DNA from: a candidate division FCPU426 bacterium
Lineage (GTDB): Bacteria > Oederibacteriota > Muellerivitia > Muellerivitales > Muellerivitaceae
Length of the DNA: 33,435 nucleotides
Assembly (NCBI GenBank): GCA_023249615.1
Contig: JAHFCG010000016.1
Location: 1 to 33,435, forward strand
Direction of reading: 5' to 3'
Shown here: positions 7,476 through 14,396 of the stretch, in pieces
Layout: the number at the start of each line of letters is the position of its first letter
How positions within the stretch are numbered: the stretch's first letter is position 1
Position numbers and translations under genes: made by a program
Notes under the pieces: generated by a model
Told to the model about the DNA's origin: nothing
Database searches by the model: none
The model's input: the letters and a program-made list of their open reading frames with translations, nothing else

Positions 7476-7548
7476 CGTTAGTTTGAAAATGATCGAACCG
7501 CTGATGGAAGAAGTCGGGAAAGAATTGGAAAGTCTCGAGAAGATTTAG
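7468..7548 (+). pseudogene. Duplicated 3' end of an M3 oligoendopeptidase gene
   Basis: Read in the frame starting CGC at 7468, this 81-base stretch gives RFDVSLKMIEPLM and continues to LESLEKI with a TAG stop. It matches, codon for codon and without gaps, the last 27 codons of the intact peptidase gene (6669-6749, HFDFSLKMIEPLM to LESL, TAG). I count about 60 of 81 identical bases, many differences being synonymous. It has no start and no upstream peptidase sequence, so it is a remnant. Confidence 0.85.
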
Positions 7549-7669
7549 GCTAGAGTCAGAATCTTGGTACGCCGAAAACAACCGATAAACCCGATAATTA
7601 TTATTCTGTTATCGGCCTTTGTCGGCCTTAATCCGCGTACAAAACCTTAGCTGAATATTTTTTTAGCTT

Positions 7670-8254
7670 TTAGTTAAAGGCCAGCTTTAAATTCAATTCC
7701 CCCATTCCCACTGAAACCGAAACGTCCTTGGGGGAGTAAACAACAGCGTTTCCCACAATAATCCCCAGAGCCGCTCCGGCGATCACATCCGACAAGTAAT
7801 GGTGATAACCCTCCACCCTGGCAAAAGCCGTAAGAGCAGCCAAGGCGTAGGCGGGAATCCCCGCTTCCCAACCCCAGTATTTTTGCACGACCGGCGCGAA
7901 ACAAAAGGCCGTGATGGTATGGCCCGAGGGAAAGGAATAGCTTCCACCGTCCGGTCTGTTTCGATTCACGGAATATTTAACACATGTCACCAGAACCGTT
8001 GAAAGCAAAAGGGATTCCGTGGCGTCCCGGCCGAATTGCTGAAGTTTGGGGTCATTGACAACGGCCCCCAGGGACCAGCTCCCCAAAGCCGCTCCCCCCT
8101 CGACCCACCCCTCGCCGTAAAAATTCCCAAAATCAAAAGCCGGCTGGACGTTGAGATTCACCAAGTCCCCGGCCAGTAAATTCTTTGAATCATAGCCGCC
8201 CCAATCAAAAGCCGTTGCCATGGTTCCAACAAAAAAAGGTGGAAGGCTTTCCAC
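7670..8254 (-). CDS. PAP2-family phosphatase, start codon uncertain
   Basis: A membrane-associated phosphatase of the PAP2 family (undecaprenyl-pyrophosphate, lipid A or phosphatidate phosphatase class). Motifs in order: KYSVNRNRP (motif 1, KxxxxxRP), YSFPSGHT (motif 2, PSGH) and ARVEGYHHYLSDV (motif 3, RxxxxxHxxxD), with hydrophobic segments between. A GTG at 8254 opens this frame, but coding continues upstream without a stop through PSKISSDLSNLF and a signal-like stretch KKFFFLFFSIPLFIFSF up to about 8404, with no ATG, GTG or TTG in frame. A short tandem repeat sits exactly there. The gene may be start-less or use a rare start. Confidence 0.78.
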   Translation of the reverse strand: MESLPPFFVGTMATAFDWGGYDSKNLLAGDLVNLNVQPAFDFGNFYGEGWVEGGAALGSWSLGAVVNDPKLQQFGRDATESLLLSTVLVTCVKYSVNRNRPDGGSYSFPSGHTITAFCFAPVVQKYWGWEAGIPAYALAALTAFARVEGYHHYLSDVIAGAALGIIVGNAVVYSPKDVSVSVGMGELNLKLAFN

Positions 8255-8401
8255 CGAAAACAGGTTGGAAAGGTCGGAGCTTATTTTGGAGGGAAAATGC
8301 GCGAGGGAAGCATCCTGATCCGGCGGCTTCCATTCTTCACCCCAAGTGGATGTGAAGGAAAAAATAAAAAGGGGTATTGAAAAAAAAAGGAAAAAGAATT
8401 T

Positions 8402-8422
8402 CTTGGAGTCTTGGAGTCTTGG
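8402..8422. repeat. Short tandem repeat of CTTGGAGT
   Basis: Two full copies and a partial third copy of the 8-base unit CTTGGAGT lie at the point where the PAP2 phosphatase gene should begin, and just after the 3' end of the upstream YeeE-type gene. This may be the scar of an insertion that removed the normal start. Confidence 0.7.
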
Positions 8423-8445
8423 CGCTGGATGTGCCTTGACGTTTT

Positions 8446-8889
8446 TCAGCAGATTTGCTCTTTGGTATTCCCGGGCTTGTATTTTTTATAAGCCCAAACC
8501 CCGGCCAGGATTCCAAGGATGGTGAAAATCGCCACCACCTTTCCCTCGCCGAGCTGCGCCATGGAGGTTCCCGGGCAGGTTCCCGTCAACGCCCAGCCGG
8601 CTCCGAAAATAAAGGCTCCGATCAAGCGGTTTGGATCCCACTTCAAAACTTCCAATTCCATGGGCTCACCTGATTTGGTGGGGATACCCTTCCTTTTCAT
8701 CAGGAAAAGACCCAGGGCCACCACCGCGATGGCGGTCCCAATGACGCCGTAAAGCTGGAACTCACGGCAGAGGAACATGTCCACCATACTGTCGAAATCC
8801 GTCGCGCGGGCTTTGGAAAGAAAATAGCCGAACAGGACGCCGAACCCCAAATAAGGAACAATGCTTTCGTTGGTTGAATTTTGAGCCAT
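8446..8889 (-). CDS. YeeE/YedE-type half-transporter, second half
   Basis: A 147-residue membrane protein of the YeeE/YedE family, members of which import thiosulfate or related sulfur species. It shows the family signatures YLGFGVLFGYFLSKARATDF, MFLCREFQLYGVIGTAIAVV and GAGWALTGTCPGTSMAQLG; Cys105 in GTCPGT is the conserved transport cysteine. I chose ATG 8889 because a perfect AAGGAGGG lies seven bases upstream and it matches the family start. An in-frame ATG at 8964 would overlap the stop of the previous gene (TAATG) and add 25 strongly basic residues. Together with the preceding gene it makes one full transporter. Confidence 0.87.
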   Translation of the reverse strand: MAQNSTNESIVPYLGFGVLFGYFLSKARATDFDSMVDMFLCREFQLYGVIGTAIAVVALGLFLMKRKGIPTKSGEPMELEVLKWDPNRLIGAFIFGAGWALTGTCPGTSMAQLGEGKVVAIFTILGILAGVWAYKKYKPGNTKEQIC

Positions 8890-8963
8890 GGCCTTTACCC
8901 TCCTTGGTTTTAAACGAGGAACCTTTTTGGTTCCATTTTTTTTGACCGACTTTTTCAGGGCCA

Positions 8964-9494
8964 TTACAGGGCCTTAAAAAGAATATTCGTGATCAAAATC
9001 CCGGCCGCCATAAAAGCGAGGGTGGCCAGGATGGACATTTTGCTTCCCAGGCTGACGCCCATGATGGTGTTGCCGCTCGTGCAGCCGCCCGCCCAACGGG
9101 CCCCAAACCCGATAAGAACCCCGCCAACCAAAAGCCAAAGAGCCTTGAAGAAAATATTACCGAAGGTAATGGCGTCCACCCGGCCGAAGGTGAGGGTCCA
9201 GCCCCAATGGCCGATATTGGCCAGAAAGCCACCTAAAGGTAGTCCTAATATGAACCAAAATTTCCAACGGGAAGGAGAGGAGGTGTAGGTTATTTCGTCT
9301 TTGGATATCACCGCGCAGGCATCCTCAAAACCGCCGGTCACTCCCAAGCGGCGCCCCGTGTACCAGGCCAACCCCAGGGCGGTCAACCCGAGGCCGATCC
9401 CGGCCGACCACCAGGGCCAGGGATAGGCGATCAAAAGCTGCCAAAGGTTTATAAATACAAGTTTCCATTGAATAGGTTCATGCGGCGGGTTCAT
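8964..9494 (-). CDS. YeeE/YedE-type half-transporter, first half
   Basis: A 176-residue, multi-spanning membrane protein corresponding to the N-terminal half of YeeE/YedE transporters. Signatures are LGVTGGFEDACAVI (Cys60) near the first helices and LIGFGARWAGGCTSGN with Cys138, the counterpart of the conserved transport cysteine. CAGGAGGC precedes the ATG. It follows purC by 45 bases on the same strand and is followed directly by the second half gene. No rhodanese or TusA partner is visible in the window, so the exact sulfur substrate is undetermined. Confidence 0.87.
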   Translation of the reverse strand: MNPPHEPIQWKLVFINLWQLLIAYPWPWWSAGIGLGLTALGLAWYTGRRLGVTGGFEDACAVISKDEITYTSSPSRWKFWFILGLPLGGFLANIGHWGWTLTFGRVDAITFGNIFFKALWLLVGGVLIGFGARWAGGCTSGNTIMGVSLGSKMSILATLAFMAAGILITNILFKAL

Positions 9495-9539
9495 AAAAGC
9501 CTCCTGAATAAAGATCGGCGACCATTGTACCGGGGCTGG

Positions 9540-10451
9540 CTAGAATCGGAAATCCCCGAATTTGTTTCCCGTAACCCGTTCAAACGCCTCAACATATTTT
9601 TCACGGGTTTTTTGAATGATTTCCTCTGGCAAAACAGGGCCCGGCGGGGTCTTCTTCCAATCCTTCAAGGTTTCCAGGTAATCCCGTAAAAACTGCTTAT
9701 CAAAACTCTTCTGGGAAACACCCTCCTTATATTCGGCTTTGGGCCAAAAACGCGAGGAATCCGGCGTCATGACTTCATCAATAAGAATCAACCCGCCGTT
9801 AAACAAGCCGAACTCGAATTTGGTATCGGCAATGATGATCCCCTTGGTATCCGCCACATCCCTGCCCCTTTTATAGATGTCCAGGCTAACCTTGCGGACC
9901 TTTTCCGCCAAAGCGTCATCATTCAGGATTTTTTTCATCTCCTCGAAGGAGATATTCAGGTCATGGCCTTCCTCGGCCTTGGTTGAGGGGGTGAATATGG
10001 GTTCCGCGATCCGGGAGGATTCCACCAACCCCTTGGGAAGATCGATTCCGCAGACCTTTCCGGTTTTCTGGTATTCCTTCAGGCCCGATCCGGTGAGGTA
10101 ACCCCGGACAATGCATTCGGCGGGAAGCGGCTTCGCTTTTTTGACAATCATGGAGCGGTTGATTAGCTGGTCTTTGGCTTTTTGGAAAGCTTCCGGCAGG
10201 GTGGAAATATCCGTGGAAAGAATGTGGTTGGGGATGATGCCTTCCACTTGCTTGAACCAATAGAGGGAGATCTGGTTCAGAACGACGCCCTTGTCGGGAA
10301 TGCCGTTGGGCATGATGACGTCAAAAGCCGAGATGCGGTCGGTGACGACGATGAGAAGCTTGTCGCCGAGGTCGTAAATATCCCGGACTTTGCCGCGTTT
10401 AGGGGGATTAACTCCTGGTACGTTTGTTTCTAAAACAATGTTCGTTCGCAT
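9540..10451 (-). CDS. purC: Phosphoribosylaminoimidazole-succinocarboxamide synthase
   Basis: SAICAR synthetase, the purine-pathway enzyme that joins CAIR and aspartate using ATP. The 303-residue product has the family core: [21 protein letters not shown] (nucleotide loop), [51 protein letters not shown] and [16 protein letters not shown]. The length near 300 is that of the longer, yeast ADE1-like branch rather than the about 240-residue E. coli form. GGGAG lies six bases before the ATG. No other pur gene is adjacent. The upstream gap holds one arm of an inverted repeat around the four-helix-bundle gene. Confidence 0.95.
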   Translation of the reverse strand: MRTNIVLETNVPGVNPPKRGKVRDIYDLGDKLLIVVTDRISAFDVIMPNGIPDKGVVLNQISLYWFKQVEGIIPNHILSTDISTLPEAFQKAKDQLINRSMIVKKAKPLPAECIVRGYLTGSGLKEYQKTGKVCGIDLPKGLVESSRIAEPIFTPSTKAEEGHDLNISFEEMKKILNDDALAEKVRKVSLDIYKRGRDVADTKGIIIADTKFEFGLFNGGLILIDEVMTPDSSRFWPKAEYKEGVSQKSFDKQFLRDYLETLKDWKKTPPGPVLPEEIIQKTREKYVEAFERVTGNKFGDFRF

Positions 10452-10466
10452 AAGTGCTCCCGTTCC

Positions 10467-10495
10467 AAAGTTAAAAAGTTCAAATGGTAAAAAGG
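10467..10495. repeat. Left arm of inverted repeat around the four-helix-bundle gene
   Basis: This 29-base arm, beginning AAAGTTAAAAAGTTC, matches the reverse complement of 10937-10965 at 25 of 29 positions. The two arms enclose the four-helix-bundle gene almost exactly. Confidence 0.75.
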
Positions 10496-10523
10496 CGAAA
10501 GGTTAACCTTACGACTTTTTACC
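10486..10523 (-). terminator. Long hairpin at the 3' end of the four-helix-bundle gene
   Basis: A 9-bp outer stem (GGTAAAAAG at 10486-10494 with CTTTTTACC at 10515-10523) encloses the perfect palindrome AAGGTTAACCTT (10499-10510). It contains the stop codon of the four-helix-bundle gene and overlaps the left inverted-repeat arm. It could terminate or stabilise the transcript. There is no long U-run after it, so a terminator role is uncertain. Confidence 0.45.
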
Positions 10524-10889
10524 TGCTGCCCGGGACGCCCTTATACTTGTAATCAAATTGGAGATCATCCCGCTGACGGTTTTAGCAGCTTCGCGTAACT
10601 GCGTATGTTCCGCGTCCGAAAGATACCTTTGATCCTTGGCGATTTCAAGCTGAGCACGCACTTCCCCACAAGAACCCTTTGCAATAAACAAAAACCTAAT
10701 AAATTCGGGGCGTGTTCCTCTTTCAAAACCCTCCGCGATATTAGACATCACCGACACCGAGGCTCTTCGCACTTGATCCACCAGTGAATAATCCTTGGCA
10801 AAAGGCGTTTTCCGAGTGAGAGCGTAAACCGTGTTGGTCAATTGCCTGGCCTTTTGATAAACATTTAATTCCTCAAAGGACTTGGCCAT
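10509..10889 (-). CDS. Four-helix-bundle protein (23S rRNA intervening-sequence type)
   Basis: A 126-residue, all-helical protein of the family encoded inside 23S rRNA intervening sequences and found scattered in many environmental genomes. Family signatures: MAKSFEELNVYQKARQLTN, FAKDYSLVDQVRRASVSVMSNIAEGFERG, EFIRFLFIAKGSCGEVRAQL and RYLSDAEH, with LREAAKTVSGMISNLI. The biochemical role is not established. Here the gene lies between hldD and purC, not in rRNA, but is enclosed by 29-bp imperfect inverted repeats, the layout of an intervening sequence. Only a weak GAGAAG precedes the ATG. Confidence 0.9.
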   Translation of the reverse strand: MAKSFEELNVYQKARQLTNTVYALTRKTPFAKDYSLVDQVRRASVSVMSNIAEGFERGTRPEFIRFLFIAKGSCGEVRAQLEIAKDQRYLSDAEHTQLREAAKTVSGMISNLITSIRASRAAGKKS

Positions 10890-10936
10890 GTTTTCTTCTC
10901 AACCTTTCTTTTCTCGCGTTACGTTTTGACCTTTAT

Positions 10937-10965
10937 CCTTTTTACCCCTTAAACTTTTTCACTTT
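10937..10965. repeat. Right arm of inverted repeat around the four-helix-bundle gene
   Basis: Partner of 10467-10495 (25 of 29 bases complementary). It ends at the first base of the hldD stop codon. Confidence 0.75.
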
Positions 10966-11924
10966 TATACCTTCATACCTTTTAAGTGACGAACGTAAAG
11001 CGCGACCCCCTCCTCGATCGAAATAAAAGGAGTGGAATAACCAGCGTTGCGAATCTTTCCCATCTCCGCTTGCGTAAAATATTGATAAGCCGCCCGGAAT
11101 TTCTCGGGTGTTTCGATCCAGTCAATCTTTGTTTCTTTGCCCACCGCTTTAAATAAAGCCTTTGAAAGATCCAGAAAGGTCCTGGCCCGTCCGGTTCCGC
11201 AATTGTAAATGCCCGATGGGGGATTCTTGGACAGGCAAAAAAAACAAAGGTTCACGATGTCGTCCACGAAAATAAAATCGCGCTTCTGTTCCCCGTCGGC
11301 GATTCCCTCCTTGTGGGATTTGAAGAGGGTCATCTTGCCTGTTTTCTGGATTTCGTTGAACCCGTGAAACACCGGCGACGCCATGCGGCCCTTGTGATTT
11401 TCCCCCGGGCCGTAAACGTTGAAAAATTTGAGTCCGTACCAGCGGGGCGGAGCCGTTTTTTGTTCCAGTGCCCAAAGATCGAAAGCGTGCTTGCTTCGCC
11501 CGTAGTTATTGAGGGGCTTGTACTTGGGGATGTCCTTGTGATCGTCCGAATAGCCCTCATCCCCCGTTCCGTAGGTGGCCCCACTAGAGGCGTAAATAAG
11601 GGGAATCTTGTTTTCCGCGCACCATTGCCAAACCTTCTTGGTGTAATCGGTGTTCATTTTCCACATGTAAACCTCATCGTGGTTGCCGGTATCGGTGCAG
11701 GCTCCCAGATGAATGACGGCGGAGATGTTTTTAAGTTTTGGGAATTCAGAGAAAAGACTGTCGCGGTTGATAAAGGGAATGTTTTCCAGGCCCTTCACGC
11801 AATCCCGGCTGGACCGGTACTCGGGGTCATCCACCAGAATCAGGTTCTTCTCGCCCTTTTCCAGAAGGGCCGCGGCCAAACGGCTGGCGATAAAACCGTA
11901 GGCGCCTGTAATCAATAAACTCAT
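10965..11924 (-). CDS. hldD: ADP-L-glycero-D-manno-heptose 6-epimerase
   Basis: An NAD(P)-binding extended SDR epimerase making the L,D-heptose donor for the LPS inner core. The 319-residue product starts with the dinucleotide motif LLITGAYGFIAS, has NAAIHLGA-like VIHLGACTDT, the catalytic YGRSK (Tyr-x3-Lys), the HldD-specific ADGEQKRDFIFVDDIV, GIYNCGTGRARTFLDLSKA and YQYFTQAEMGKIRNAGY near the end. These last features separate HldD from GalE-like relatives. AGGA stands before the ATG. Its presence implies a heptose-containing LPS and thus a diderm envelope. Other heptose genes (hldE, gmhA/B) are not in the window. Confidence 0.95.
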   Translation of the reverse strand: MSLLITGAYGFIASRLAAALLEKGEKNLILVDDPEYRSSRDCVKGLENIPFINRDSLFSEFPKLKNISAVIHLGACTDTGNHDEVYMWKMNTDYTKKVWQWCAENKIPLIYASSGATYGTGDEGYSDDHKDIPKYKPLNNYGRSKHAFDLWALEQKTAPPRWYGLKFFNVYGPGENHKGRMASPVFHGFNEIQKTGKMTLFKSHKEGIADGEQKRDFIFVDDIVNLCFFCLSKNPPSGIYNCGTGRARTFLDLSKALFKAVGKETKIDWIETPEKFRAAYQYFTQAEMGKIRNAGYSTPFISIEEGVALYVRHLKGMKV

Positions 11925-11997
11925 GGTGGTCCTAAAACGGAATTTGGAAAGGAATGATGAAGTGGAGGCATTATAAACAAATAAATTTTGAATTTTG

Positions 11998-12056
11998 AAT
12001 TTTTAGTTTTGAATTGTCGACTTTAATTAAAAATCAAAAATTTAAAACTAAAAATT
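11998..12056. repeat. AT-rich inverted repeat between thiO and hldD
   Basis: Arms at 11998-12015 (AATTTTTAGTTTTGAATT) and 12039-12056 pair at 17 of 18 positions, making a long AT-rich hairpin downstream of thiO. Direct AATTTTGAATTTTG repeats precede it. It may act as a spacer or terminator-like structure. Confidence 0.6.
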
Positions 12057-12067
12057 GGGGGAATTCA

Positions 12068-13207
12068 TCAAATTCCCGCCACCGCGTGGGGTTTTCGATT
12101 TACCGCGAAGGAATTCAGATTCATTGAGGGTTTTTCCCCCTCCAGCGCCTGGGAAATTAATAGTCCGGTCACGGCCGAAAGAAGCAACCCATGGGTAAAG
12201 TGTCCCGTGGCAAGCCACAGCCCCTCAAATCCGGGAACGCTTCCAATGTAAGGCCAACCATCGACCGACCCAGGTCTTAACCCCGACCAGGTTTCCTCAA
12301 TAAGTTGCTGGGAAAGGCCCGGCAATAATTTCAACGCCCCGTTTTTCAACTTTTCCATTCCCCCGGGTGTGGTGGTTTTTTCAAACCCCGCGTCTTCCAG
12401 GGTGCTCCCCACGTAAATATGGCCGTCCAGACGGGGAACCAGATAGGTGAACCCCTTTAAAACCCCGGTAAAAAGAATGTGCATTAGAGTTCCGGGTTTG
12501 GACCGGAACATAACGACCTGGCCCCGAAAAGGTTTGGTTGGGACCGAAATTTTTAGTTTTTCGGCGAGGAGCCCCGACCAAGCCCCGGCCGCGAGTACCA
12601 CCTGATCGCCTTCAATGATTCCCTTGGCCGTCCGAACGCCCCGGATCTGGCTGCCCTTGATAACAAATTCCTCAACTCCTTCCAGTTCCCTCAACTCCGC
12701 CCCGCCTTTTTGAAGAACCTGGATCAGGGCCCTCGTCAGGCGCGGGGAGCGGACCTGGCTGGTTTCCTTGAAATGGAAAATGGATTTGGCTTTGGAGGTT
12801 AACTGTTGTTCCTTTTGGGAGGCTTCCCCCGGGGTCAGCCATTCGCCTGAAAGGTTGAAGGTCTTGAGGTTTTTTTCCATCTGCCGGACGGCGTTCTCTT
12901 CCTCGTCGTTAAAAGCCACGTCCAGACTGCCGCAGTGAATGAGCTCGGGATCAATGGCGCTTTCCCTTTTGAGGCGGTCGACCCATTCCGGGAAAAGGTC
13001 GAAGGACCTTTTGCAAAGCTCAAAAAATTCCCCGCCGACCCGTGAGGCGCTTCTTAAATCCAGGTAACCGGCGCCGGCCCAAGAGGCTTCCTTGGCGAAA
13101 GGGCCTTTATCCAGCAGGATAGGCTTCAAACCCCGGCGCAAGAGTTGTTCGGCGATGGAAAGTCCAATGACTCCCCCGCCGACGATGATGATTCGTTGAC
13201 CGCCCAA
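12068..13207 (-). CDS. thiO: Glycine oxidase ThiO-like FAD-dependent oxidoreductase
   Basis: A DAO-family flavoenzyme. ThiO oxidises glycine to the imine used to build the thiazole ring of thiamine. The N-terminal dinucleotide motif RIIIVGGGVIGLSIAEQLL is followed by EASWAGAGYL, QVVLAAGAWSG, KPFRGQVVMF, GHIYVGSTLEDAGFE, the C-terminal WSGLRPGSVDGWPYIG and ATGHFTHGLLL. These DAO-family elements fit ThiO better than other amino-acid oxidases, but specificity cannot be proved by eye. I chose TTG 13207, which has GGGAG six bases upstream and leaves only GGQ before the nucleotide motif. An in-frame TTG at 13240 borders REP sequence. No other thi gene is adjacent. Confidence 0.82.
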   Translation of the reverse strand: MGGQRIIIVGGGVIGLSIAEQLLRRGLKPILLDKGPFAKEASWAGAGYLDLRSASRVGGEFFELCKRSFDLFPEWVDRLKRESAIDPELIHCGSLDVAFNDEEENAVRQMEKNLKTFNLSGEWLTPGEASQKEQQLTSKAKSIFHFKETSQVRSPRLTRALIQVLQKGGAELRELEGVEEFVIKGSQIRGVRTAKGIIEGDQVVLAAGAWSGLLAEKLKISVPTKPFRGQVVMFRSKPGTLMHILFTGVLKGFTYLVPRLDGHIYVGSTLEDAGFEKTTTPGGMEKLKNGALKLLPGLSQQLIEETWSGLRPGSVDGWPYIGSVPGFEGLWLATGHFTHGLLLSAVTGLLISQALEGEKPSMNLNSFAVNRKPHAVAGI

Positions 13208-13242
13208 TGCTGGCTCCCGAGAAAAGATGTCTTTGTGCAATT

Positions 13243-13440
13243 CCCCTTCTCCCTTGAGGGGAGAAGGGGGGGATGAGGGTGGTAACTGCTGGTCAGGATT
13301 CCCCTCACCCTACACTGTTCCCTATCAATACGAACTGTTAGCCCATTAATGAGAACTGTGTCACCCTCTTTTCAGCACTTGGGCTTCGCCCAAGTTCCCA
13401 ATGATGAATGAGGGTACCCTCTCCCGCAAGGGGCGAGGGT
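13243..13440. repeat. Mosaic of REP-like palindromes upstream of thiO
   Basis: This gene-free stretch holds three hairpins: 13243-13269 (11-bp stem CCCCTTCTCCC, loop TTGAG); 13377-13395 (ACTTGGGC-TTC-GCCCAAGT); and 13416-13440 (ACCCTC/GAGGGT outer stem around CCCGCAAGGG, followed by TTTTT). Between the first two, 13314-13362 carries two GAACTGT repeats and AATGAGAACTGTGTC, which resembles the end of an insertion sequence; this part may be a solo IS end or MITE inserted into a REP. The rest of the gap to 13516 is AT-rich with nothing recognisable. Confidence 0.65.
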
Positions 13441-13516
13441 TTTTGTTTGTTTATTATCGGCGGAAATCGGGTTTTATCGGTGGTAAAAAAATTTGTTAAA
13501 TCCCCGATGTTTAAAC

Positions 13517-13549
13517 AAAAAAGCCCTCCACCTGAAGGTGGAAGGCTTT
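13517..13549 (-). terminator. Rho-independent terminator of the SnoaL-like gene
   Basis: On the minus strand, AAAGCC-TTCCACC pairs with GGTGGA-GGGCTTT around a short TTCA loop and ends in a run of six T, 32 bases after the stop of the SnoaL-like gene. It is a standard intrinsic terminator. Confidence 0.85.
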
Positions 13550-13580
13550 AATTTAACAACTCATGTTGATGAGGCCTGGT

Positions 13581-14222
13581 TTACTTTTTGTCTTTTTTAT
13601 CCGATTTCAACACAGGCAAATCGGCATCCGCGGGAGCCGGCACAGCGGAAGCGGCCTCAGCCGAGGGAGGCTGCAGGTAGGCGAAAGCGCGGATGGAGCG
13701 GGCCTTCCAACCCTTGCCCCGATTCACGATCGCTCCATAAACATGGACCTTCATGGGCTCCGCGTCCATTCCATCGGCTTTCTTCATGCCCGACACGGTT
13801 GCCGTACAATCAATCAGGGCAAAGTTGGACATCACCCAGGTAAAGCTGAAATCATCAAAAGTCTGTTGGGTTCCCTTCATGGGGCCCGCCAGTTCAGCCT
13901 CAATCACCTTTTTCACTCCCGCCAGACCTTTTCCTTCCATCCCCATGGGATTGATCAGGGACCCGTCCTCAGTGAAAAAGGAGGCAACACCGGCGGCGCT
14001 GCCGGCGGACCAAGCCTCGGAAACTTTCGCGAAGGTCTTCTGAATACCGGCTTCATCGTGGGCGGCGGGTGACTTTTTGGCGACAATCTTCACCGGCGCG
14101 GCGGAAGCGGGCGCGGCTTCAGCGGCGGCAGGCGCCGGGCCGGTGGCGTCCGCAGGGGCAGCCACAACTGGACCCACCAACAACGACAACATTCCAAAAC
14201 CAGCTAAAAATTTCTTCAACAT
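13581..14222 (-). CDS. Secreted SnoaL/NTF2-like protein
   Basis: A 213-residue exported protein. An N-terminal signal (MLKKFLAGFGMLSLLVGPVVAAPA) is followed by an Ala/Pro-rich linker (about 25-55), then one SnoaL/DUF4440-like domain at about 56-185: IQKTFAKVSEAWSAGSAAGVASFFTEDGSLINPMG, FDDFSFTWVMSNFALIDCTATVSG and YGAIVNRGKGWKARSIRAFAY. A low-complexity acidic/basic tail ends in KSDKKDKK. Such domains form cone-shaped pockets that bind small ligands; the ligand is unknown. AAGGAG precedes the ATG and a clean terminator follows, so it is a single-gene transcript. Confidence 0.8.
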   Translation of the reverse strand: MLKKFLAGFGMLSLLVGPVVAAPADATGPAPAAAEAAPASAAPVKIVAKKSPAAHDEAGIQKTFAKVSEAWSAGSAAGVASFFTEDGSLINPMGMEGKGLAGVKKVIEAELAGPMKGTQQTFDDFSFTWVMSNFALIDCTATVSGMKKADGMDAEPMKVHVYGAIVNRGKGWKARSIRAFAYLQPPSAEAASAVPAPADADLPVLKSDKKDKK

Positions 14223-14396
14223 TTTTAATTCTCCTTAATTTTCCGGTGTCGTCAAAAAATCAAAATCGCGCGACTGTCCGGTAGAAGGCGGTATTATCCA
14301 CGTGCTTTTGGGGGCCGTCAATCATCCTGGCGGTACCTTTCCCTCCCCCAATCCTGGGACTATACTCAAGGAACAAATTGTCACCGGGAGGTTGTC

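Noticed and set aside
7585-7630. Short ATCGG-containing inverted motifs after the peptidase remnant, also seen near 13455-13485
   Set aside because: Similarity is limited to a few bases; I could not define a consistent repeat unit by eye.
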